Positions 23,434 through 29,120 of a DNA stretch of 34,367 nucleotides are shown in pieces. The translations under genes and the position numbers were made by a program. This DNA comes from Microcaldota archaeon (lineage in GTDB: Archaea; Micrarchaeota; Micrarchaeia; Anstonellales; Anstonellaceae). The notes beneath the pieces were generated by a model, which saw nothing but the letters and a program-made list of their open reading frames with translations, was not told where the DNA came from and searched no databases. The number at the start of each line of letters is the position of its first letter. Position 1 is the stretch's first letter. The DNA is taken from assembly GCA_026413965.1 (NCBI GenBank), contig JAOAJY010000006.1, forward strand, positions 1-34,367, in the 5' to 3' direction.

Positions 23434-24021
23434 ATGAACATATCTGTGATTTCTGAGAAAGGCAACCGCATCGAGTTCTTGCTTCGCGGAACCTCCATCG
23501 CATTTTCCAACCTGCTGCGAAGATACGCCATGGGGCAAGTGCCGGTCTATGCTCTTGACCGCGTGGTTTTCTATGAAAACAGCTCTGCCCTATTTGATGA
23601 ATACATAGCCCACAGGATAGGCCAGATACCCATCCTTTCCGAGTCAGGCAAGGCTGACGAAGTCATCTTCACGCTTGAGGCAGAGGGCCCAGCAGTGGTG
23701 ATGTCCAAGGACCTCAAAAGCACAGACTCAAAAATAAAAGTAGCCCTGGACAATATCCCCCTGCTCAAGCTTTTGGAGGGGCAAAATATCCGGCTTGAGG
23801 CAAAGGCGCGCATGGGGATAGGCAGGCAGCACGCCAAATTCCAGCCAGGGCTGGTCTCATACGAGATTCTTTCTCCAAATGAGCTGAAGTTCAAAGTGGA
23901 GTCTTTCCTGCAGCTTGAACCAAGAGAGCTTCTGGCCAGGACCGCAGAAACCATTGAGCAGCGGTGCGAGGAGCTTGAGTCCAAGCTGTCGGACATAAAG
24001 AAGCCGACTGAATCAGATTGA
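23434..24021 (+). CDS. rpo3: RNA polymerase subunit Rpo3 (D)
   Basis: 195 residues. It pairs with Rpo11 and Rpo10 to form the assembly platform (alpha-like). GNRIEFLLRGTSIAFSNLLRRYAMGQVPVYALDRV and DEYIAHRIGQIPI are characteristic. There is no ferredoxin-type cysteine cluster, only one cysteine near the end, so this is the version without an iron-sulphur domain. The ATG at 23434 follows GGGTGGTTTTG; the open frame upstream (to 23350) is a shadow within uS11. Confidence 0.94.
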   Translation: MNISVISEKGNRIEFLLRGTSIAFSNLLRRYAMGQVPVYALDRVVFYENSSALFDEYIAHRIGQIPILSESGKADEVIFTLEAEGPAVVMSKDLKSTDSKIKVALDNIPLLKLLEGQNIRLEAKARMGIGRQHAKFQPGLVSYEILSPNELKFKVESFLQLEPRELLARTAETIEQRCEELESKLSDIKKPTESD

Positions 24022-24037
24022 GGTGTAATATGGACGT

Positions 24038-24163
24038 GTGGGGGTGGCAGAGCCAGGTCAAATGCGCCAGCTTGAGGGGCTGGTGCCTTAGGGCTTCGAG
24101 GGTTCAATTCAGAAAAACCAGCGCTTTTGCTGGATTTGAGGAGGACAAATCCCTTCCCCCACA
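24038..24163 (+). tRNA. tRNA-Leu(GAG) with a T-loop intron
   Basis: Acceptor stem GTGGGGG (24038-24044) with CCCCCAC (24156-24162), A73. D-arm with GCA/TGC stem. Anticodon stem CCAGC (24067-24071) with GCTGG (24079-24083); loop TTGAGGG, anticodon GAG at 24074-24076. Long variable arm between 24084 and 24097. T-stem GAGGG (24098-24102) with CCCTT (24151-24155). A 41-nt intron (24108-24148) sits between positions 58 and 59. It lies between rpo3 and eL18, a known site of a tRNA-Leu in euryarchaeal operons. CCA is not encoded. Confidence 0.88.
24108..24148 (+). other. Intron of tRNA-Leu(GAG) (position 58/59)
   Basis: 41 nt. Central helix GTTC (24102-24105) with GGAC (24143-24146); bulges AAT (24106-24108) and AAA (24147-24149). 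The inner part pairs TC/GA, AAA/TTT and CCAGC/GCTGG (24118-24122 with 24129-24133), separated by symmetric mismatches. Splicing gives T-loop TTCAAAT. Confidence 0.8.
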
Positions 24164-24191
24164 CTGATGCTTGCGAACCGGCGGTGTTTCT

Positions 24192-24545
24192 ATGAAAAAA
24201 CCGAAATTTTCAGAGAAGAATTTGAAGGTGTCTGCTGGGCTTCCTCCTGAAGCGCGGAAATCTCCTTTCTGGAAGCGAGTGCTGGAGCTGCTTTCCGTGC
24301 CTTCCAGAAAGAGGCAGGGCGTGAACATAAGCAGGATTGCCGCCTATGCCAAAGAGGGGCAGACAGTGGTGGTTCCAGACAAAGTTTTGGGCGCAGGCGG
24401 GCTCAAAAGCCGCCTCACTGTCGCCGCGCTTGGGTTCTCCCAGTCAGGAAGGAAAGCTATTGAGGCTGCAGGGGGCAAGGCAATATCCATAATAGAGGCA
24501 GCCAAGCAAAGCCCAACCGGGAAGGACGCGATAATAATAAAGTAA
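24192..24545 (+). CDS. rpl18e: Ribosomal protein eL18
   Basis: 117 residues. PFWKRVLELLSVPSRKRQGVNISRIAAYAKEGQTVVVPDKVLGAG is typical of archaeal L18e, the counterpart in fold to uL15. The ATG at 24192 follows GGCGGTGTTTCT. It is the first gene after tRNA-Leu(GAG); eL18-uL13-uS9-rpo10 is the standard archaeal order. Confidence 0.94.
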   Translation: MKKPKFSEKNLKVSAGLPPEARKSPFWKRVLELLSVPSRKRQGVNISRIAAYAKEGQTVVVPDKVLGAGGLKSRLTVAALGFSQSGRKAIEAAGGKAISIIEAAKQSPTGKDAIIIK

Positions 24546-24554
24546 GGTGAAACC

Positions 24555-24971
24555 ATGGTGGTCATAGACGCAAAAGGCGCGGTTGTCGGAAGGCTGGGGG
24601 CAAGAGTGGCGAAGCTTTTGCTCTCAGGCCAGCAAGTTGAGATAATAAATGCAGACAAAGCGGTAATGTCGGGCTCGCTTTCTGCAGCGAAGGAAAAGTA
24701 TTTTTCCAGAAGGAGCCAAAAGAACAAGCGCAATCCGGATGAGTCTCCAAAATGGCCAAGGGTCCCCCATCTTCTCTTGCGCAGGATAATACGCGGGATG
24801 CTCCCATGGAAAAGCAGGAGGGGGCGCGAGGCGTACCGCAGGCTGAGGGTGGTTTCTGGCGAGCTTGAGGGCAAATCCCAGGCAATCAAAGAAGCCTCAT
24901 CGGAGGGCAAGCAAGGCACCTTCACCTTGTCTCAGCTTTGCTTGGAGCTTGGCGGTCCGAAGAAGTGGTGA
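24555..24971 (+). CDS. rpl13: Ribosomal protein uL13
   Basis: 138 residues, usual archaeal length. VVIDAKGAVVGRLGARVAKLLLSGQQVEIINADKAVMSG at the start and PHLLLRRIIRGMLPWKSRRGREAYRRLRV are diagnostic. The ATG follows AAGGTGAAACC. Its stop TGA is part of the GTGGTGATTTT site of uS9. Confidence 0.95.
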   Translation: MVVIDAKGAVVGRLGARVAKLLLSGQQVEIINADKAVMSGSLSAAKEKYFSRRSQKNKRNPDESPKWPRVPHLLLRRIIRGMLPWKSRRGREAYRRLRVVSGELEGKSQAIKEASSEGKQGTFTLSQLCLELGGPKKW

Positions 24972-24975
24972 TTTT

Positions 24976-25416
24976 ATGGTCGCAGCAAAAAAGAAGCCAA
25001 AGCCAAAAAAGAAAGAGGAAGCCCCGATGGTTTTCAGGGGAAAAAGGAAAGAGAGCGTTGCGCGAGCCTCAATCAGAAAAGGGAAGGGAGTGGTGAGGAT
25101 AAACAGCCAGCTTCTTTCTTCAATAGACAACAAGTATGTGCGGGAAATCATCTCCGAGCCGCTGAGGCTGGCTCCTGAAATAGCTTCCCAAGTTGACATC
25201 TCCGTGAATGTTTATGGAGGCGGCCAGATGGGGCAGGCTCAGGCTTGCCGAGTGGCGATTGCCCATGCTCTCGTGGGCTTTTCAGGAGGCTCTGCGCTCA
25301 AGGAAAAAATGCTTTCTTATGACCGCTCTTTGCTTGCGGAGGATTCCAGGCGCGTTGAGCCTAAAAAGTACAAAGGGCCAAAAGCCAGGGCGCGATTCCA
25401 AAAATCATACAGGTAA
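24976..25416 (+). CDS. rps9: Ribosomal protein uS9
   Basis: 146 residues. After a Lys/Pro-rich N-terminal extension of about 20 residues come RGKRKESVARASIRKGKGVVRIN, VNVYGGGQMGQAQACRVAIAHALVGFSGG, and the C-terminal DSRRVEPKKYKGPKARARFQKSYR, whose final Arg reaches the P-site tRNA. The ATG at 24976 is four bases after the uL13 stop and follows GTGGTGATTTT. The open frame upstream (24865) is a shadow of uL13. Confidence 0.95.
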   Translation: MVAAKKKPKPKKKEEAPMVFRGKRKESVARASIRKGKGVVRINSQLLSSIDNKYVREIISEPLRLAPEIASQVDISVNVYGGGQMGQAQACRVAIAHALVGFSGGSALKEKMLSYDRSLLAEDSRRVEPKKYKGPKARARFQKSYR

Positions 25417-25431
25417 TTGGGAGGTGTGCTT

Positions 25432-25629
25432 ATGTATTTTCCGATAAGATGCTTCACCTGCGGCTCAGTGATTGCCCATCTTTATGAGGATTATTCCAAG
25501 CAAGTCAAAGAGGGGAAAAACCCCGCAAGGGTTTTGGATGAGATGGAGATAGAAAGATACTGCTGCCGAAGGATGTTCCTTTCGCATGTGGAGGTAATGG
25601 ACAAGATCGCAAGGTATAGGAAGTATTGA
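25432..25629 (+). CDS. rpo10: RNA polymerase subunit Rpo10 (N)
   Basis: 65 residues. The zinc-binding pattern is complete: Cys7 and Cys10 in RCFTCG and the adjacent pair Cys44-Cys45 in RYCCRRMFL. FPIRCFTCGSVIAHLYEDY is diagnostic. The ATG at 25432 follows GGGAGGTGTGCTT. In most euryarchaea rpoK and enolase come next; here a tRNA-Pro and uS2 follow directly. Confidence 0.95.
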   Translation: MYFPIRCFTCGSVIAHLYEDYSKQVKEGKNPARVLDEMEIERYCCRRMFLSHVEVMDKIARYRKY

Positions 25630-25640
25630 TTGGCGTTTAT

Positions 25641-25745
25641 GGGGCCATGGGGTAACCTGGCTATCCTTCCAGCTTGGGGTGCTGGAGATTCGAGTGGAGC
25701 TGGCCGTTTGGTCTGTGCCCGAAAGTTCAAATCTCGATGGCCCCA
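25641..25745 (+). tRNA. tRNA-Pro(GGG) with an intron at the T-stem/T-loop border
   Basis: Acceptor stem GGGGCCA (25641-25647) with TGGCCCC (25738-25744), A73. D-stem GGGT/ATCC. Anticodon stem CCAGC (25669-25673) with GCTGG (25681-25685); loop TTGGGGT, anticodon GGG at 25676-25678. T-stem TCGAG (25690-25694) with CTCGA (25733-25737). A 31-nt intron (25695-25725) separates position 53 from 54. It lies between rpo10 and uS2. CCA is not encoded. Confidence 0.88.
25695..25725 (+). other. Intron of tRNA-Pro (position 53/54)
   Basis: 31 nt. Central helix TTCG (25689-25692) with CGAA (25720-25723), all Watson-Crick; bulges AGT (25693-25695) and AGT (25724-25726). The inner stem closes with GGCC-GTTT-GGTC and two single mismatches. 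Splicing gives T-loop TTCAAAT. Confidence 0.82.
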
Positions 25746-25826
25746 TTTATCAAGCCCGGATGCGCTGAGAGTGGCGTCCCGAAAATTAGGGCATGTGCCT
25801 GCAGCCTCTGGGCAAAAGGTGGATAA

Positions 25827-26618
25827 ATGGACAATTTCCTCATAAAGCAGGAGACCTATCTTGAGGCAGGAATACACATAGGCACGAAAATAAAAGTAGT
25901 GGATATGAACCAGTTCATTTACCGCATGAGAAATGACGGGCTTTATGTGCTGGATTTGCGCAAAATTGACGAGAGGATAAGGCTGGCAGGAAAGCTCCTG
26001 TCCCAATATCCTCCTGAAGACATACTGGTGGTCGCTTCGCGCACCTACTCTGGAAACGCGGCTTCCGTTTTTTCAGAGCTCACTGGCATAAAGGTTCTGC
26101 AGGGCAGGTTCATTCCAGGCATACTCACAAATGTCCACCGGAAAGATTTCCTTGAGCCAAAGCTTCTTTTGGTCTGCGACCCAAAAGGCGAACGGCAGGC
26201 GGTGATTGAGGCAGGCAAGATGGGGATTGCGACAATCGGCCTTTGCGACTCCGACAACTCCACCTCCTTCATCGACTGGGTGGTCCCGTGCAACAACAAA
26301 GGCAGGCGCTCGCTTGCGCTGATATTCTATCTTCTTTCAAGAGAATACTTGATGGGCAGGAACAAGATATCTTCATACGATGAATTCACCGTGCCTCTCT
26401 CAAGGTTTGAGGCAGAGAAGCCAGAAGAGGAGGCAGGCGCTTCTGTCCAACCCTCGCAGGAAGCCCAGCAGCAGCCAGAGGCCGCTTTGGAGCCGCAAGA
26501 GGAAGGCAGCCAGGAAGGGCAGCCTGCCGGCAAAAAGGAAGAGGCTTCTGCAAAAAAAGAGAGGAAATCAAGCAAAAGGAAAGAAAAGCCTGCCGAGAAA
26601 GAGCAGGAATCCAACTGA
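25827..26618 (+). CDS. rps2: Ribosomal protein uS2 with charged C-terminal tail
   Basis: 263 residues. The core (1-195) has YLEAGIHIGTKIKVVDMNQFIYRMRNDGLYVLDLRKIDERI, RFIPGILTNVHRKDFLEPKLLLVCDPKGERQAVIEAG and PTIGLCDSDN-like IGLCDSDNSTSFIDWVVPCNNKGRRSLALI, all typical of archaeal S2. The last 65 residues are a Glu/Gln/Lys low-complexity tail. The ATG at 25827 follows AAAAGGTGGATAA. It closes the long translation run. Confidence 0.95.
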   Translation: MDNFLIKQETYLEAGIHIGTKIKVVDMNQFIYRMRNDGLYVLDLRKIDERIRLAGKLLSQYPPEDILVVASRTYSGNAASVFSELTGIKVLQGRFIPGILTNVHRKDFLEPKLLLVCDPKGERQAVIEAGKMGIATIGLCDSDNSTSFIDWVVPCNNKGRRSLALIFYLLSREYLMGRNKISSYDEFTVPLSRFEAEKPEEEAGASVQPSQEAQQQPEAALEPQEEGSQEGQPAGKKEEASAKKERKSSKRKEKPAEKEQESN

Positions 26619-26636
26619 AACTGAATAAGCTTCCGC

Positions 26637-27836
26637 TCATTTTACTTGCGGGAAAAGCTCCTCGCAGTCTCTCCTGTCTGCTGCTCCCTCCTCTATGAAA
26701 GAGCAGTAAGTTCCGTTGTTGCTCTTTATAGCTGCCCTAAGGTAGCATTTGTTTTTCCATTCATTGCTTTCCACAGACTTGCAGTCAGAAGGAACGGGCC
26801 CTGCGTCAATATACAGTATGCTTGCTGCGTAGCAGTCCCTCATCCATGCAGAGTTCCCAAGCCCATTGCAAAGGGAAGGCATCCTGTTCTCTATCGCCGC
26901 ATTCCGATAGCAGCTTATCCTATTCAAAGACTCAATAACACGAGCGCAGGAGGTTGCGTTTGCTTTCAGGGAAGCAAAGCGCGAGTAGCACCAGTCCTGG
27001 TCCCTCTCCTGCAATATCTTTCTGCATATTGCAGGGTCGTTGTTTTTGACTGCGAAATGGAGGTAGCAGTTGTTCGCATACTTGCTTCCTGGAGTGGCGA
27101 AATCGCATCCGCTTTGCTGGTCAAGCTCTTTGGACGCCTCCTCTATGCAGCTGTCTCTGACTGCCTCTTGCTCGGAAAGCCTGCAAGCAAAGAAGCTTTT
27201 TTCAACCAAGGCAATGCATTTGAATTTCTCTGCCGGTTTGCTTATTCTTGCGCATGCCTCTGCAAAGCTTCTGTTTTTCGCGTAGCCTTCAAAGCAGAAG
27301 TCGCTTTTGCACCGGGTGTAATCGTTCTTCTCAAGCGCAAGGCACAAATCTCTCTCATCTTCATTCAAAATGAGCATGCATGGCGGGACCACTTTCCTCA
27401 AGCACTCCGCACGCGCATCATCATTCCCTATCTCTTTGCATATTCCATCATCCTTTTGCCTAACCGCATTTTTTACCAGGCAATCAGCCCTCTTGCCTGC
27501 ATCATGTATTTTTCTGCATGCCTCCAAGTCTGCCTCTGCAAATTGGGCGTAGCACAAGTCCCTCCGGTCAATGGAGTATATGCGCTTGCAAAGGCCCGAG
27601 TCCGATTTTTCCTTTGCCAGAGCAACAAAGCATTCGTCTTTTTGGATGACGTTCCCCTCAGAGCAAGGCGGCTGCTCGGCTTGGCTTGCGCCCATTACGT
27701 TTGAGGCATTCTCCAGCTCGGCTGAGGAAGGCTTCTCCGCCTCAATTTTTTCCATTTCTTCCCCTGTTTTCTCCTGCGCGCATCCTGCAAACAGGATTGC
27801 CAAAGCCATTGCAAACAGAAGAGGAAAGAGCCTCAT
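26637..27836 (-). CDS. Cysteine-rich repeat lipoprotein, function unknown
   Basis: 399 residues. The N-terminus is a lipoprotein signal (MRLFPLLFAMALAILFAGC) with a lipobox-like LFAGC, then about 45 residues of Glu/Ser/Ala linker. The mature domain holds 28 cysteines arranged as 14 pairs, each roughly C-x(8-14)-C, in helical-looking units of about 25-30 residues; typical wording is CRKI...RDxCYxxFA. I do not recognise a named family. Regular Cys pairs outside the membrane suggest a disulphide-braced helical solenoid. The ATG at 27836 follows AAGGTGAAGGC on the minus strand, which decides it over the start at 27860. It converges on uS2, 18 bases apart. Confidence 0.75.
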   Translation of the reverse strand: MRLFPLLFAMALAILFAGCAQEKTGEEMEKIEAEKPSSAELENASNVMGASQAEQPPCSEGNVIQKDECFVALAKEKSDSGLCKRIYSIDRRDLCYAQFAEADLEACRKIHDAGKRADCLVKNAVRQKDDGICKEIGNDDARAECLRKVVPPCMLILNEDERDLCLALEKNDYTRCKSDFCFEGYAKNRSFAEACARISKPAEKFKCIALVEKSFFACRLSEQEAVRDSCIEEASKELDQQSGCDFATPGSKYANNCYLHFAVKNNDPAICRKILQERDQDWCYSRFASLKANATSCARVIESLNRISCYRNAAIENRMPSLCNGLGNSAWMRDCYAASILYIDAGPVPSDCKSVESNEWKNKCYLRAAIKSNNGTYCSFIEEGAADRRDCEELFPQVK

Positions 27837-27897
27837 GCCTTCACCTTGGCTCATTCTCATATAGCATTTTTAACGCTTACCTGCATCTTCTTTTCCT

Positions 27898-27996
27898 GCG
27901 GAGATGGCAGAGCCTGGTCAAATGCGCGAGGCTTAGGACCTCGTGCCCTAGCGGCTGCGGGGGTTCAATCATTGCGAGCAAATCCTCCTCTCCGCA
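27898..27996 (+). tRNA. tRNA-Leu(TAG) with a 13-nt T-loop intron
   Basis: Acceptor stem GCGGAGA (27898-27904) with TCTCCGC (27989-27995), A73. D-arm as in the other Leu tRNA. Anticodon stem CGAGG (27927-27931) with CCTCG (27939-27943); loop CTTAGGA, anticodon TAG at 27934-27936. Long variable arm. T-stem GGGGG (27959-27963) with CCTCC (27984-27988). The intron (27969-27981) is at position 58/59, the same site as in tRNA-Leu(GAG). A CATATAG stretch at 27858-27864 could be its TATA box. CCA is not encoded. Confidence 0.88.
27969..27981 (+). other. Intron of tRNA-Leu(TAG), 13 nt (position 58/59)
   Basis: Central helix GTTC (27963-27966) with GAGC (27976-27979), one G-T wobble; bulges AAT (27967-27969) and AAA (27980-27982). 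The remaining intron bases CATTGC form only the loop. Splicing gives T-loop TTCAAAT. Confidence 0.78.
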
Positions 27997-28010
27997 TTTC
28001 TGCTCCGTCA

Positions 28011-28023
28011 GATTTATTATATG
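28011..28023 (+). promoter_or_regulatory. Probable TATA box for the 354-aa protein and antiporter
   Basis: GATTTATTATATG, about 30-40 bases before the ATG at 28052, downstream of tRNA-Leu(TAG). With AAGGTG at 28041-28046 it gives a standard promoter and ribosome binding site pair. Confidence 0.4.
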
Positions 28024-28051
28024 CAACGCTGCTTTATCCTAAGGTGCCCGG

Positions 28052-29116
28052 ATGTTTCTTTTCCAGTTGCAGCAGGCGGCTCGCAAAGAGGAGGATGAGG
28101 ATTCGCGGTCGGAGTCCCATGTGGGGATGAAAATAAAGCGCAGGGGAAAAGGAATGCCAGAGGACTTTATGGTCCTATCCGAAGACTCTCTTGCTTCCCT
28201 TACCCTGAAAAATCTGCTCAAAGACAAGGAAATAGACTCCTTTGTCTCTACCCTCACCCCCGGGGCTCAAAACGCCATCCATGCCGCGTCATTTGTCTGG
28301 GGCTATGAAAATGCCTTGAAGTCGCTTAAAAATGCCATGAAGATTGACGAGGTGAAGAACGCGACAGACCCGATTGAAAGGAGCAAAGCTGTCATCGAAA
28401 GCATGCAGTCGCAGCTTGGGCAACTAGAGAAGAAAAGCGAGGTTTCAAAATTCGTGTGGAGCTACTACAATGAAGACTTGAAGGAGGCGCAAGCGCACTC
28501 AGCCAAGACAGAGTCAATAACCGACAAGACTTTGCTTGCCATGCAGCAGCCTTATTTGGCATTGAATGCGCAGGAAGCGGTTTGCGCAAGCTTGGCGATG
28601 GGCACATATGCTCCTGCGCTCCTTTATTGCGCAGGCTCCATTGATGCAGCCCAGCAGGCAGCGGAAGCCAGGCTCAAAATCGAAAAGCGGGAAAGGATGG
28701 CGAGCCTCATCAAGCAGGAGAATGTCGTTCCAATCGGGAAAGAGCCTGTGTCAGAGGAGCAAAAGGCGAAGGAAGCTGCGGAAGAAGCAAGCAAGATTGC
28801 CATGCAGCGCAAGGAAGAGATAGTCAAAGAGTGGGAAAAGCTGGAAAAAGATTTGCAGATTGCAATAAAGGTGCTGGACAAACTCAGCGAGCAGGAGAGG
28901 GACAAGGTGCGGAAAATAGCTGGCATGCTGCCAAGGGAGCTTGCCAACTTTCTGACCATAAACCAGAGGGCTTATCCAAGAAAAATTGCGCTGCGGCTGC
29001 AGCTTTCAAGCTGGCTGGCTTTTGCCCAAAAGAGCCGTTCGGCATTCTCAAGCCTCACACCATCAAGGCTTTTCAAGCTTGCCTCGCTTTCCTCTATCTT
29101 CAAGCGAATGGGGTAA
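28052..29116 (+). CDS. Helical cytosolic protein, function unknown
   Basis: 354 residues with no signal peptide and no clear membrane helix. It is mostly alpha-helical: SLASLTLKNLLKDKEIDSFVSTLTPG at 48-73, several amphipathic segments with Ala/Lys/Glu, and a likely coiled coil at about 218-290 (KIEKRERMASLIKQ, KAKEAAEEASKIAMQRKEEIVKEWEKLEKDLQ). I recognise no named domain. The ATG at 28052 follows AAGGTGCCCGG. The antiporter gene starts four bases after its stop, so the two are almost certainly co-transcribed and may be functionally linked. Confidence 0.7.
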   Translation: MFLFQLQQAARKEEDEDSRSESHVGMKIKRRGKGMPEDFMVLSEDSLASLTLKNLLKDKEIDSFVSTLTPGAQNAIHAASFVWGYENALKSLKNAMKIDEVKNATDPIERSKAVIESMQSQLGQLEKKSEVSKFVWSYYNEDLKEAQAHSAKTESITDKTLLAMQQPYLALNAQEAVCASLAMGTYAPALLYCAGSIDAAQQAAEARLKIEKRERMASLIKQENVVPIGKEPVSEEQKAKEAAEEASKIAMQRKEEIVKEWEKLEKDLQIAIKVLDKLSEQERDKVRKIAGMLPRELANFLTINQRAYPRKIALRLQLSSWLAFAQKSRSAFSSLTPSRLFKLASLSSIFKRMG

Positions 29117-29120
29117 TGCT

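Noticed and set aside
25746-25826. Possible C/D-box guide RNA between tRNA-Pro and uS2
   Set aside because: One CTGA is present but no matching RTGATGA box or terminal stem was found.
25630-25845. 71-codon frame between rpo10 and uS2
   Set aside because: It is a read-through of the tRNA-Pro gene.
26646-27704. 352-codon plus-strand frame opposite the Cys-rich lipoprotein
   Set aside because: The minus strand has a signal peptide, lipobox, GGTGA site and regular repeats; the plus frame is a by-product of Cys/Ala codons.
21490-27981. tRNA interruptions as sequencing errors or pseudogenes
   Set aside because: Each insertion folds into a splice motif and its removal restores a complete tRNA with the right discriminator base.
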